From positions 1 to 64,000 of the forward strand of contig NZ_NPMN01000013.1 of NCBI RefSeq assembly GCF_002266425.1: DNA of 64,000 nucleotides, written 5' to 3'. The notes below the pieces were generated by a model. The model worked only from the letters and a program-made list of their open reading frames with translations, had not been told where the DNA came from and did no database searches. A program made the translations under genes and the position numbers. The stretch comes from Tissierella sp. P1. GTDB taxonomy: Bacteria > Bacillota > Clostridia > Tissierellales > Tissierellaceae. Positions 1-9,234 of this stretch are shown one piece after another. Positions within the stretch are counted from its first letter, which is position 1. Each line of letters starts with the position of its first letter.

Positions 1-582
1 GCAGCTTACGATAAATTAACAACAGCTCAAAAAGCATTAGTAAAACCAGTTAATGTAACTGCATTAACAAATGCAGAAAATGCATTAGCAGGAACATTAG
101 TACAAGAGTTAATAGATGCATTACCAGCAAAAGCTAATGTAAAATTAGCAGATAAAGCGCAAGTAGAAGCAGCAAGAGCAGCATACAATAAATTAACTCC
201 AGCACAAGCAACAGGCTTAGTTTTAACTAAATTAACTGAAGCTGAAGCGATGATAACTGCTTGGGAAAATGTAGCAGAAGCTAAAGCTGATTTAAAATTA
301 ACTGTTACTAAAGTATCAGATACTAATTATACTATAGCTGAACCAAGCAATCATACAAATGGTGCTAAACATGTTCTAGCTGTAGGAACATTACCAACAT
401 TTGAAGATACGGGTGCAGTTACAGGAACTAGTCCAGTAGATATAACAAAAGATTCAAAAGCATTCACATTTGAACTTACTGTAACTATAACTGATGGAAC
501 AGAAGCTTCAGCTACAGAGAATGTAGTATTTGTAGTAACAGTTCCAAACACATTAGAAGCAGTAACAATTGCTGCAAAATAA
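1..582 (+). CDS. C-terminal part of a large cell-wall/S-layer-type protein (5' end outside window)
   Basis: An open frame runs from the first base to a TAA at 580-582, so this is the last ~193 residues of a longer protein. Residues ~1-85 are Ala/Leu/Lys-rich helical repeats: 'AAYDKLTTAQKAL' and 'AARAAYNKLTPAQA' are two copies of the same unit, typical of stalk segments in clostridial surface proteins. The rest is Thr/Val-rich with alternating hydrophobic residues, as in a beta-sandwich, and it ends in VTIAAK with no sortase motif. No catalytic residues are seen. A strong terminator follows, and two further surface-protein genes lie downstream. I infer an extracellular structural role; the anchoring domain, if any, would be upstream. 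The exact family cannot be named from this fragment. Confidence 0.75.
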   Translation, partial: AAYDKLTTAQKALVKPVNVTALTNAENALAGTLVQELIDALPAKANVKLADKAQVEAARAAYNKLTPAQATGLVLTKLTEAEAMITAWENVAEAKADLKLTVTKVSDTNYTIAEPSNHTNGAKHVLAVGTLPTFEDTGAVTGTSPVDITKDSKAFTFELTVTITDGTEASATENVVFVVTVPNTLEAVTIAAK

Positions 583-617
583 TCAACGAACTAAATTGAG
601 ATAATACATCTCAACTA

Positions 618-660
618 AAGAAGAACCCCAGAGGAGTAAATCCAAAGGGGTTCTTCTTAT
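618..660 (+). terminator. Rho-independent terminator after the surface-protein gene
   Basis: A perfect 12-bp stem (AAGAAGAACCCC at 618-629 with GGGGTTCTTCTT at 647-658) encloses a 17-nt loop, starting 35 bases after the stop codon. The right arm is itself T-rich and continues into TAT. Confidence 0.85.
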
Positions 661-712
661 TCAATATAAAGAATTGTAATATAAATGTAATACTATTGTA
701 ACCTTAGTGTCT

Positions 713-741
713 TTGACAAAAGCACTATTTTATAATATCAT
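713..741 (+). promoter_or_regulatory. Candidate sigma-A promoter for the stalk/coiled-coil protein
   Basis: TTGACA (713-718) is separated by 17 bp from TATCAT (736-741), 44 bp upstream of the ATG at 785. The -35 is a perfect match. A TATAAT at 731-736 is too close to that -35 to pair with it. Confidence 0.6.
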
Positions 742-784
742 TATAGTGTGAGATAAAGCAGGAGGAAAAAGGGAGGTTAATATT

Positions 785-1789
785 ATGAAGAATATGAAGA
801 AGAAAGCAGTAGCTGTTCTAGGTGCTGCTACAATACTTGGTACATCTGTATTTACGGGGGTTATGGCAGCTGGCACAGATGTTGTTGGAAAAATTGCAAA
901 CATGACTATTTTCAACAATGGTGCAGCAATGAGCTTACCAGCAGATCAAAAACCAATTATAGTAAATAATAGAACTTATTTACCAGTTAGAGCTTTAGGA
1001 GAAGCCCTTGACAAAAATATAGACTGGACTGCATCTAATCCAAATAGTGTTTATATTACTGATAAGTCAGGGCAAAATCAACAAGACATTAATTATCTTT
1101 TACAACAGATAACAAAGGCACAAGCCGATGTAAAAGAAAAAGATGCAAAGATAGTTACACTTGAAGACAAAGTTAAAGAATTAGAAGCTAAACTTAAGGA
1201 ACAAGATGATAAAATAGGAAATCTTTCTGATTTAGAGAAAAAATTAAACAGAGACTATGGAGATTACAAAAAAGTAAGATTAGATATAGTTCTTAAAGGG
1301 GATAAAGATGAAGTAAAAGTAGATGTTGTAGTATCTAAATCCGATAGAGGTACATGGGATAATTTATATGATAAGGAAAGAAAAGATTTAGTAGAAGATA
1401 TAGTATATACTATTCAGAAAGAGTATAAAAATGCTTCTGTAAAAGGATATGTAAACAGTGGACTTAACAGTACTTCTCTAGATTTCTATACTGATAAAAG
1501 AGGAGATGTCCAATACTATGGAACAGGTTCTAGTTCAGGAAGTTATTTAACAGCAACAGAAATGAAAACTTATCTAGAAAATAGATATAGAAATGATGTA
1601 GATAGAGTATCCGTATCTGTAAGTGGATATAATGTAGATGTTGAAGTAGATTTATACAAAGATTTATATGATTCTGAAATAAGAAATTTAGTAGATGAGA
1701 TGAAATCTGATATAGTATATCAAATGAAAGACGTATATAAGCAAGATATACTTATAAAAGTATACTATAAGAATCAAAAAGTTTATTAA
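785..1789 (+). CDS. Secreted stalk-domain protein (copper-amine-oxidase N-like) with coiled coil
   Basis: 334 residues. A Sec signal peptide (Lys-rich start, hydrophobic core, cleavage near VMAAG, residue ~29) precedes a domain of about 60 residues with 'IIVNNRTYLPVRALGEALD' typical of the 'copper amine oxidase N-terminal-like' stalk domain of Firmicute surface proteins; despite the name this has no enzymatic activity. Residues ~100-150 form a charged heptad-rich coiled coil. The C-terminal half contains two related alpha/beta units: 'LDIVLKGDKDEVKVDVVV...LYDKERKDLVEDIVYTIQ' and 'VSVSVSGYNVDVEVDL...LYDSEIRNLVDEMKSDIVYQM'. It has its own promoter and terminator, so it is a single-gene unit. 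RBS GGAGG-type (about 771-775) precedes ATG 785. Role inferred: cell-envelope structural or adhesive protein. Confidence 0.75.
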   Translation: MKNMKKKAVAVLGAATILGTSVFTGVMAAGTDVVGKIANMTIFNNGAAMSLPADQKPIIVNNRTYLPVRALGEALDKNIDWTASNPNSVYITDKSGQNQQDINYLLQQITKAQADVKEKDAKIVTLEDKVKELEAKLKEQDDKIGNLSDLEKKLNRDYGDYKKVRLDIVLKGDKDEVKVDVVVSKSDRGTWDNLYDKERKDLVEDIVYTIQKEYKNASVKGYVNSGLNSTSLDFYTDKRGDVQYYGTGSSSGSYLTATEMKTYLENRYRNDVDRVSVSVSGYNVDVEVDLYKDLYDSEIRNLVDEMKSDIVYQMKDVYKQDILIKVYYKNQKVY

Positions 1790-1801
1790 TATTCAAATAA
1801 A

Positions 1802-1826
1802 AAAGAGTCTTAAGACTCTTTTTTTA
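1802..1826 (+). terminator. Rho-independent terminator
   Basis: Self-complementary AAAGAGTC-TTAA-GACTCTTT (1802-1821) running directly into a T tract, 13 bases after the preceding stop codon. Confidence 0.9.
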
Positions 1827-1837
1827 TTAAATCTGTT

Positions 1838-1866
1838 TTACATGATACATCATGGGAATATATAAT
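1838..1866 (+). promoter_or_regulatory. Candidate sigma-A promoter for the SLH protein
   Basis: TTACAT (1838-1843), 17-bp spacer, perfect TATAAT (1861-1866). It lies just past the upstream terminator and 27 bp ahead of the ATG at 1893. Confidence 0.6.
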
Positions 1867-1892
1867 ATATAAATATGAAGGGGGAAAATGAC

Positions 1893-4301
1893 ATGAATAG
1901 AAAAATAATATCTACTTTTCTTGTATTTATAATTTTACTTAGTTTAGGTACAATCACTTTTGCTAAGACTGGAAATGAGAAAATAGATTGGTTAGTTGAG
2001 AAGAAGTTTGTTGAGGGAGATGGAAGTGGAGATTTAAATCTTAATGGAAATCTAACTCGTGAAGAGGCTGCAACTATTATAGTCAAGGCTTTAGGTAAGG
2101 AATCCTTAGTGGCTTCATATCAAAATGTTGAAAATATATTTAAAGATATGAATTCCAAAGTATGGTCAAATGGTATGGTCAATGTTGCAGCACAGGAGAA
2201 AATTGTAAGTGGTTTTCCAGATAAGACCTTTGGACCTAAGAAGAACATTACTTACCAAGAGATAACCACTATGTTAGTCCAAGTAAAAGGTGGACTTACA
2301 GCAGAAGAACAAAAAGCTGGAGTATGGCCAACACCATATATCCTTAAAGCTAATGAATTAGGTATATTAGATTCATCTATGAAATCCTTAGATTACAAAA
2401 AAGATGCCACTAGATTAGTAGCCTTTGAAATGTTATATAATACTGTAAAACCTAATGAAGATAAAGGTTTAAATGCCTACAAAGCTATAGTCCGTGAAGT
2501 AGAAAGAGTTTACTCCATAGATAAGGACGAATTAGGACTTACTATATTTAAAGATAGCAACAATGCTAGTAAGTATAAATCCAATGAATATACTAGGATA
2601 AAACATACTAATAAAGATTCTCTAGAAGACTTATTAGGAAAGGTAGTTAGAGTTAAATTAGATGATAATAATAACTTAAAGTCCTATGAAATAGATAATT
2701 CCTATGATTATCTAATGGGTAAGGCAGAATTTAGAAGAGATGAAGTAACTTTGAATGGCAAAACATATGATATCTTATTTAAAGATTCATCTGATAATGT
2801 AAACAACAAACTACAATTTGTATATCATAATGATGAAGAAATTGATTATAATGATTTCTACAACAAAGTAGAATCAGACTTTGCTAGAATTACTGTTGAT
2901 GGAAACAAGGTACTAGCGATTGAATCCTTTAGTTTTTCCAAGGTAGAACCTATTCTTAAAGTCGATGGAAACAAAGTGACTTTTACTGATGAAAGGTCTA
3001 TGGTTATAGATAGAGCTATTTTAATCAAAGACAATGTATTAAAAACTGTAGATTTAGCTGATATCCAAGATTTTAATATTGGGCATGTATATGGAGATAG
3101 ACAAATCTTAGTTACCGAAGAAGTAGAATTAGATGGTATACTAGACAATGTCCTATACAAAGATAGAGAAGGTGTAGTCGTTAGAATAGATAACAAGGAC
3201 TACAAGGTATCAGATAAATTCCATATGGTCTATTCTACTAATGGAGATAAATTCATAGTCTTAGACTCTGATAAGGCATATGATGATTTATATTTAATTA
3301 GAGGGCAAGAAGTTAAATTTGGACTAGATGCAGCAGGAAATATTAAATATGTAGTATCATCTAAAACAAGTGATGAAGACTTCTATGTGGTTAGTAGGAT
3401 TACATCAAATCATATTAGATTAGTAGATAAAAATGGGAATAAAGTAGAATTTGAAATTAGTCTAAAAACTTCTATTAAAGATGTGAATAAAAAGGATATC
3501 AAACTTAATTCTCTAAAAGAAGGAGATTTAGTATATATCATTAAAGATGGAAAAGATATTAAGAATCTATATCTAGTAAAAGGTTTTGAAAGTATGAAAA
3601 TAGCTTCAGTAGCTATAAACAAGAGTTCTGATGGAAAATTTGCTTTAGATAAAAAATATATTGTAGACAAAGATACAAATTCTTTCCTATTCCATGAAGA
3701 TAGTAAGGGAATAACAGATATTGAATCTATGGAAGTGAATAAAGTATTTGAAAATACAAAATCGGATGCAAAACTAAAGGCATATATAATATCAGACTAT
3801 GACTTTGATAGACTAAAAGTAGGGGATAAGGTCATTACATCAGGAGATAAAAATGAAATAAATACAATTTTATTTACAGGATTTAAGCAAAGTTTAAAGA
3901 ATAGTAAAGAAGAGATAATTAGGCTAAAATATAAATTTAGAGTTGGCTATGATGATGAAATAGAAGGTTTTGTTGGTGACAAGTCTGTAGTATATAAAAT
4001 TGAAAAGAATGCTAAACTAATAGATATAAACCCAGATGAGTATGTCAAACTATTTATAAATGAAAGTAATGAAGTGATTGGATCAGAATTAATCTTCAAT
4101 AACTCTGATAAATATCTAGAAGTAACTAAACTAGAATCTTCTTCTGGAAAAGTAGTTGAAATCACAGTAAAAGAAAACAATAAGGAAAAGTCCTATTGGG
4201 TAACTAGTGACTATATAGAAATAGGATTTGTTAAAGAAGACTCTCTAGTTAAATTACATTTCAATCAAGATGGAGAAGTAGATATAATCTTAGTAAAATA
4301 A
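1893..4301 (+). CDS. SLH-domain S-layer-associated protein
   Basis: 802 residues from ATG 1893, which has AAGGGGG at good spacing; an upstream in-frame ATG at 1875 has no RBS. A signal peptide (hydrophobic core ILLSLGTITFA) is followed by three SLH repeats covering residues ~30-190, with motifs such as 'LNGNLTREEAATIIVKALG' and 'VSGFPDKTFGPKKNITYQE'. SLH domains bind pyruvylated secondary cell-wall polymer, so the protein is wall-anchored. The remaining ~600 residues are Lys/Asp-rich with many repeated short beta segments ('VDGNKVTFTDE', 'VRIDNKDYKVSDKF', 'VGDKVITSGDKNE') and no recognisable catalytic motif. I read it as a surface structural or adhesin-like protein. It ends in a palindrome shared with the converging gene. 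Confidence 0.85.
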   Translation: MNRKIISTFLVFIILLSLGTITFAKTGNEKIDWLVEKKFVEGDGSGDLNLNGNLTREEAATIIVKALGKESLVASYQNVENIFKDMNSKVWSNGMVNVAAQEKIVSGFPDKTFGPKKNITYQEITTMLVQVKGGLTAEEQKAGVWPTPYILKANELGILDSSMKSLDYKKDATRLVAFEMLYNTVKPNEDKGLNAYKAIVREVERVYSIDKDELGLTIFKDSNNASKYKSNEYTRIKHTNKDSLEDLLGKVVRVKLDDNNNLKSYEIDNSYDYLMGKAEFRRDEVTLNGKTYDILFKDSSDNVNNKLQFVYHNDEEIDYNDFYNKVESDFARITVDGNKVLAIESFSFSKVEPILKVDGNKVTFTDERSMVIDRAILIKDNVLKTVDLADIQDFNIGHVYGDRQILVTEEVELDGILDNVLYKDREGVVVRIDNKDYKVSDKFHMVYSTNGDKFIVLDSDKAYDDLYLIRGQEVKFGLDAAGNIKYVVSSKTSDEDFYVVSRITSNHIRLVDKNGNKVEFEISLKTSIKDVNKKDIKLNSLKEGDLVYIIKDGKDIKNLYLVKGFESMKIASVAINKSSDGKFALDKKYIVDKDTNSFLFHEDSKGITDIESMEVNKVFENTKSDAKLKAYIISDYDFDRLKVGDKVITSGDKNEINTILFTGFKQSLKNSKEEIIRLKYKFRVGYDDEIEGFVGDKSVVYKIEKNAKLIDINPDEYVKLFINESNEVIGSELIFNNSDKYLEVTKLESSSGKVVEITVKENNKEKSYWVTSDYIEIGFVKEDSLVKLHFNQDGEVDIILVK

Positions 4302-4304
4302 TAA

Positions 4305-4332
4305 TAAGCAAGGTCAATATTGACCTTGCTTA
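4305..4332. terminator. Bidirectional terminator between converging genes
   Basis: A perfect 28-base palindrome (half site TAAGCAAGGTCAAT) starts four bases after the stop of the SLH gene. It also contains the last codons and stop (4314-4316) of the minus-strand SGNH gene, so one element can serve both transcripts. The T tract is weak in both directions. Confidence 0.6.
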
Positions 4333-5360
4333 TACCATTTTATAAAGTCTTCCATGAATATTTGAACACCGCTATAGTTAAGATGTGCATCATCTCTAAA
4401 GTTTTCGTTGACAAATAAATTCTTTTCTTTATTTACTATATTGTAATCTCTATATGGAACATTCAGCTCATCAGCAAAATCTGCAATCTTTTTATGAAGT
4501 ATATCATAGTTTTTAATATATTCCATTGAAACATTGGCAATAGGTGCTGTCACAAATATAGGTGTAATTCCTTCATCTTCGCAGAGTTTAACTATTTTTT
4601 CAATATAGGATTTTTGTGTTTCATTAAAATCCCATGTAGCACCATCAAATCCAATAAATTGATTGGTTTCATGGAACTCTGATTCAGGTATAACTATATT
4701 TGAATATATAAACCCTCTCGATCTATGATAGCTCACTCCAGGAACATTTTTTTGCTCCTCCTCTATAGGCTTGAGTTGCTTTTCTATATCTTCTTTTAGT
4801 TCATCATTCCAATAGCTAAATACATCCTGCTGAAATCTAACGGGTTTAAAAATATATTTTACCAGTTCGTTTAAGGGAAAAGCATTTCTTAAAAATTCTC
4901 TTTCAAATTCCTTGTTATTTATTGCTGAAATAACTGTATCTGCCTGTTTTAACTCAAACTCATTACTAAGCATATCCCAATATAATTCAAATACCATTAT
5001 TTTAGGCTTATGATATTTTAGGACTTCCTTTAAAACATAGTAAGTAGAATCAGCATGTTGTAGTGGAGAACCGAAGTTAAAACTGCTAGTTCCAAGTTCA
5101 GCATCAATGATTTCAGGATCAAAGGTACAGTATGCATGGGATGAGCCTATGAATATTAAATCTAAAGTATTAGGCTCTAAAGTATAGAACTCAGTCCATG
5201 CCTTTTTGTATGCAGATGTAATTTGATTTTCATTGCTTATATCCTCATAATAATTTCCGATATAATGTAATAAAATTGATAAGATGATTATAAATATAAT
5301 CAATTTTATCCATATGAATCTTTTCCTATTAGAACTGGAAGTATATGAATTGGTTTGCAT
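4314..5360 (-). CDS. DltD/AlgX-like SGNH-type membrane protein, partner of the MBOAT acyltransferase
   Basis: 348 residues. A single N-terminal membrane anchor (about residues 15-35, IKLIIFIIILSILLHYIG) places the rest outside the membrane. The extracytoplasmic domain has SGNH-hydrolase hallmarks: 'FIGSSHAYCTF' with the likely nucleophile Ser, 'FNFGSPLQHADSTYY', and a C-terminal 'DDAHLNYSG' carrying the Asp-His pair. It overlaps the upstream MBOAT gene by 32 nt, so they are translationally coupled. In DltB/DltD, AlgI/AlgX and PatA/PatB-like pairs the MBOAT passes an acyl group across the membrane and the SGNH protein transfers it to a polymer. Substrate inferred only: a cell-wall glycopolymer. 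No dltA/dltC genes are in view, so acetylation is likelier than D-alanylation. Confidence 0.7.
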   Translation of the reverse strand: MQTNSYTSSSNRKRFIWIKLIIFIIILSILLHYIGNYYEDISNENQITSAYKKAWTEFYTLEPNTLDLIFIGSSHAYCTFDPEIIDAELGTSSFNFGSPLQHADSTYYVLKEVLKYHKPKIMVFELYWDMLSNEFELKQADTVISAINNKEFEREFLRNAFPLNELVKYIFKPVRFQQDVFSYWNDELKEDIEKQLKPIEEEQKNVPGVSYHRSRGFIYSNIVIPESEFHETNQFIGFDGATWDFNETQKSYIEKIVKLCEDEGITPIFVTAPIANVSMEYIKNYDILHKKIADFADELNVPYRDYNIVNKEKNLFVNENFRDDAHLNYSGVQIFMEDFIKWYKQGQY

Positions 5361-6794
5361 TGAAGTATACCCCCATCGTTAATATTATCAATAATAGTAT
5401 GATATAAAAGGAACCCTCTATTATGAAGTTAGAGTTATTGAGAGTTAAATATAAAGGTTTTTTCCTAGCAATAAGCTCTCCAATAAATAACAATATAATA
5501 GAAGCAATCCCCAATAAAAGCTCAAAGAAACTAAGTCCCATATTATTCGCTACAGCATATAGATAATCTATATTTCTCCAATTATCCATATCTGAAAATA
5601 AGTTTTTAATAATATAGATTGCATCAGAAATGGAATTTGCTCTAAAGAATATCCAAGTAAAGCACACTAAAGTAAAAGTAAATATTACCTGAAATAATTT
5701 TAGAACAAAGCTATTATTAAGCCTTAAGGTTGACTTAACCTTAGAGCGAACTCTTTTAGTCATATGGGCTATAATTTGATATATACCATGTAGCCCTCCC
5801 CAAATTACAAAGGTCCAATTTGCACCATGCCAAAGACCACTGAGTAAAAAGGTAATTAATACATTAAGATAATATCTTGGCTTACTCACTCTATTTCCAC
5901 CTAAGGGTATATATAGATAGTCTCTAAACCAAGTGGATAGAGAAATATGCCATCTTCTCCAAAACTCTTGTATACTTTTAGAAAGATATGGTCTATCAAA
6001 GTTTCTCATCAAATCAATATCCAATACCTTTGCAGCTCCTAAGGCTATTTCTGAGTATGCAGAGAAATCACAATATATCTGAAAAGCAAATAATATGGTA
6101 GCTATAATATAGTATATACCTGAGAAATCCTGTGGAGAGTTATATACTGCATTGACTGCTACAGCTAATCTATCAGCTATTACTATTTTCTTGAAAAATC
6201 CTATTAGCATGATCTTTATACCATCTAAGACCCTATAGATGTCAAAATAAGCCTTCTCACGTAATTGAGGTAATAATTTATCTGAACGTTCAATTGGTCC
6301 TGCCACAAGCTGAGGAAAGAAGGTTACATATAAGGACAGCATAAAGAAATTCTTCTCGGGTTTAATATCTCCTCTATATACATCTATAGTATAACTCAAT
6401 GTTTGAAAAGTATAAAATGATATTCCCATGGGAAGAAGTATATCAAAATGTCCAATTGGATAATTAAAATTGAAATATGCAAATACATTCCCTAAAGAAT
6501 CATTAATAAAGGAAAGATATTTATATATAAATAATACTCCAAAGCTAATACTTAAACTTAGAACTAACCAAAACTTTCTAATTCCTTGATCTTTATGTTT
6601 ACTTATTATTAAAGCTGCAATATAGTTTATTATGGTACATAATAGTATCAATAGTATATAGCGGGTTTCCAAGCCATATAGAAATAATAGGAGCTAACTA
6701 AAAGTAGAACCCACCTAAATCTATGGGGAAGAATATAATAAACTAAGGTTACAACAATAAAAAATATAATAAACTGTACTGAATTAAATAACAT
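5329..6794 (-). CDS. MBOAT-family O-acyltransferase (AlgI/DltB type), frameshifted near 6661
   Basis: Integral-membrane O-acyltransferase moving an acyl (probably acetyl) group across the membrane for glycopolymer modification. The core shows 'FLLSGLWHGANWTFVIWGG' with the MBOAT active-site His, and 'EFWRRWHISLSTWFRDYLYIPLGG', the family signature. The uninterrupted frame (to 6672) lacks the usual N-terminus; this lies directly upstream in another frame, starting at ATG 6794 with GAGGTG ahead of it and reading MLFNSVQFIIFF...YYFYMAWKP. One extra C in the CCC run near 6661 (minus strand) would join the halves as WKPRYILL. Joined length is ~488 residues, normal for AlgI. The SGNH partner overlaps the 3' end. 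I infer a base-call error rather than a dead gene. Confidence 0.75.
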
Positions 6795-6984
6795 ATTAGC
6801 ACCTCATAGATTAGTTTTACACTAGTATTATAAAGCATTTATCATATATTATCAAGTTGCAAAAAAGGGACAGAGGGACAGGATTAGTGTCCCATAGTAG
6901 AGGTGAAGTGAAAATCTTCAAGGGGTTAGTATCTCACGATTAATAATATAGATAAGGTTGAAAAAAGGATTAAGGGTTAAGATA

Positions 6985-7333
6985 TGAAGAGCATTTAAAG
7001 AAGTATTTAGTCAAAAGAGAATAGTAAAGGACTTTATAGAAAATAATATGCCAAAAGAAGTATTAGATATAAATAGATATAGAAAATTTAGAGCTGCAAA
7101 ATGATACATTTATAGATGAAGATGCAATTAAGGAGCAAATAAGAAAGTTAGAAGGGGAGGGGGCTGTTACTATGAGTATATTACAAAGAAGAGAAGAAAT
7201 TGGAATATAAAAAGGAATCAGAGAAATAGCTAAGAATCTATTAAAAGAAGGAGTAGAGATAGCCTTAGTAGAAAAGGCTACAGGTCTTTCCAAAATTGAA
7301 GTAGAGAAATTGAAAAAAGAGATAGAGAATTAG
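6985..7333 (+). pseudogene. Decayed Rpn/PD-(D/E)XK-type recombination nuclease (transposase-like) remnant
   Basis: Conceptual translation in shifting frames gives 'KDFIENNMPKEVLDI', then 'LELQNDTFIDED', then the family's C-terminal tail 'KGIREIAKNLLKEGVEIALVEKATGLSKIEVEKL'. These are the N-terminal and C-terminal segments of Rpn-family (PD-(D/E)XK nuclease family transposase) proteins. At least three frame breaks, an in-frame stop (TAA near 7208) and loss of the central catalytic region show a true remnant with an internal deletion, unlike the single-base breaks in other genes here. Frame changes make the boundaries approximate. No terminal repeats were seen. The flanks 6795-6984 contain no other recognisable gene. 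Confidence 0.6.
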
Positions 7334-7353
7334 TAGATATAATTATTCAAGGT

Positions 7354-8151
7354 CTAATATAACAAAAACACCATCAAAGTAGCCAGTAAATTACTAACAA
7401 AATTTACAACATCGTTATTTATAATGGAAAAACCTTTAACAAGCCTGTTAGACTTGTTTTTATATACCTTTTTTTCAGTAAATGACTTTATTTCTTCACA
7501 ATAATACTGAGCCTGTATAGAAGCTCCTAGTATACTATCTATAATTGAGCCTATGAATCCCAGAATTAGACATACTAAAGAATAAGTAAGTCCTTGTCGT
7601 ATATCATTATATATTACAATATAAGCAATTAAAAACATTGAAGATATAAAGGCTGAGCCTAGAAAAGCAAAGGTAGTTCCCAATGTACTTATACCGCCGG
7701 ACATTCCTTTTTCTATAGGTTTAAGGGTTAATATAGATAAGGGCTTATCCTTGCTTAATACACCTACTTCAGAGGCCCAAGTATCTGAAGTTGCAACTCC
7801 AAAGGACACAGCATAAGCTAATAAGAAGATAGGATTATTATAAATGTAATATAAAAAGGCTAGAACAAGGCCTATTCCTCCATTAACAAAAACCTGAATA
7901 TAGTCACGTCTTCCATCCTTTTCATTTAATCTATCAAGATTCTTCTTGTTTATACCCTTAAACTTAGTTAAAAGACTGGAGGACACAAAAAAGGCTATCA
8001 TTATATTGAAAAACCATAAACCTCCAAAAAAATAAATTGCAGTACCTAATGCTACAGCAGCTAAAAATCCAGTTATATTTAAGGATGATTTTTTATAAGC
8101 TGCAAAGGAAATTAAAGAAGAATAAACTAATCCTATTGTAAAATTTAACAT
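7354..8151 (-). CDS. DUF92/TIGR00297-family membrane protein (VTE6-like)
   Basis: 265 residues, mostly membrane-embedded (about seven hydrophobic segments). Family features are 'VSFGVATSDTWASEVGVLSKDKPLSILTLKPIEKGMSGGIS' (residues ~115-155; the Asp-Thr-Trp-Ala-Ser-Glu-Gly pattern is diagnostic of DUF92) and 'GFIGSIIDSILGASIQAQYYC'. Plant members (VTE6) phosphorylate phytyl phosphate to phytyl diphosphate; the bacterial function is not settled. The gene is 11 bp downstream of a SEC59/VTE5-like lipid kinase on the same strand, so the two probably form an operon carrying out two successive phosphorylations of an isoprenoid alcohol. The pathway assignment is inference from the plant pair. Confidence 0.7.
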   Translation of the reverse strand: MLNFTIGLVYSSLISFAAYKKSSLNITGFLAAVALGTAIYFFGGLWFFNIMIAFFVSSSLLTKFKGINKKNLDRLNEKDGRRDYIQVFVNGGIGLVLAFLYYIYNNPIFLLAYAVSFGVATSDTWASEVGVLSKDKPLSILTLKPIEKGMSGGISTLGTTFAFLGSAFISSMFLIAYIVIYNDIRQGLTYSLVCLILGFIGSIIDSILGASIQAQYYCEEIKSFTEKKVYKNKSNRLVKGFSIINNDVVNFVSNLLATLMVFLLY

Positions 8152-8162
8152 TTAACCACTTC

Positions 8163-8876
8163 CTAAATTTGTAATAATAGAATGATATAAAAAAACATTG
8201 CAGATCCTAATGGTACAGTGAGATTGTCTAATCCAAGGGGAGAAAATAACTCTAAGGCTGTGCTAAGTAATGCTAACATAAAGCTAAATAATAATATATT
8301 AACAGGGTTGAATATGTATAATATTATTATAGAGACTATAAAAGAGAAAACAAACATAGCCAAGCTGCCTTCTATACTTTTATCATTTCCCAATATTTTA
8401 AACTTGTGATTTCCAAAGTTTACTCCTACTATTGCAGCGAAGCCATCACCATACCCCATTATTAAAATGCCCAAAGCACCTATATAAGACAGCTCTTTAT
8501 TCTTAAAAGTAATTAAAGATAAAATCAGTAAAGATAAGGCATAGTATACAGTTCCTAAATCCTTCTTTGAGCCATCCCTTTCCATAGCATTAAAAATTTG
8601 TTTTTTATATGATATATAATTGATGATAACAAAGAGTCCTGGTACAATTGCTGCACTTATATTATTATCAAAAAAAATCATTGCTATAATCCACCAATTA
8701 GAAACACCTATATGAATAAATTTTCTACTACCTTCATTAGATAACATATCTAATTTTTTCATTACAGAAGCTATTCCTATTATTAAAAACACAAAAATTA
8801 TAGATATCAATATTCCAATTATATTATTCAAATCAAATTCTCCTATCTCTTTGGTTACAAAATACATATAATACAT
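8163..8876 (-). CDS. Diacylglycerol/polyprenol/phytol kinase-family membrane protein (VTE5/SEC59-like)
   Basis: 237 residues with six or seven membrane spans. Typical family motifs are 'MLSNEGSRKFIHIGVSNWW' near residue 50 (E-x-x-R-K-x-x-H) and 'MGYGDGFAAIVGVNFG' near residue 145 (G-D-G-x-A-x-x-x-G). These occur in CTP-dependent lipid alcohol kinases of the dolichol/phytol/diacylglycerol kinase group. It precedes the DUF92 gene by 11 bp. Together they resemble the plant salvage pair VTE5 (phytol to phytyl phosphate) and VTE6 (phytyl phosphate to diphosphate). In an anaerobic Firmicute the substrate may be farnesol, a polyprenol or an exogenous isoprenoid; this cannot be decided from sequence. 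Confidence 0.7.
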   Translation of the reverse strand: MYYMYFVTKEIGEFDLNNIIGILISIIFVFLIIGIASVMKKLDMLSNEGSRKFIHIGVSNWWIIAMIFFDNNISAAIVPGLFVIINYISYKKQIFNAMERDGSKKDLGTVYYALSLLILSLITFKNKELSYIGALGILIMGYGDGFAAIVGVNFGNHKFKILGNDKSIEGSLAMFVFSFIVSIIILYIFNPVNILLFSFMLALLSTALELFSPLGLDNLTVPLGSAMFFYIILLLQI

Positions 8877-9234
8877 AATACCATTAATTTGCAGAAATTA
8901 AAAGAAAGTTACCGTATCGTCTACAAATCGCACATTTGAGAGTTAGCCTTTTGAGCTAGTTTTTTTGTTAGTAGATAAAATTTATGAATAAAACAGGAAC
9001 ATAAATAAGGGTTATAGATAAAAAAGGAAATATAAGGATGAAGCAATTTATCTATTAAACAAATAGCTATTTTCTTCTGAGATGAAGAATTTTCTTAAAA
9101 TTGCAAATAATAATACATTCTGTTAGTATAAAATTAAAGGCAAATTTAGTTACATAGATTATAGTTATAAAGCTGGAAAATATTAAAATAGTTTAACTTT
9201 TATCTTCACTTAGCAAGAAAGAAGGGATGATTAA
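8877..9234. other. Intergenic stretch between divergent genes, no gene seen
   Basis: 358 AT-rich bases between the minus-strand kinase and the plus-strand PucR regulator. All frames are closed by frequent stops. I see only a weak 5-bp hairpin followed by seven Ts near 8940-8968, and no repeat or clear promoter beyond a poorly spaced TTGCAA/TATAAA pair near 9101-9132. Confidence 0.4.
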
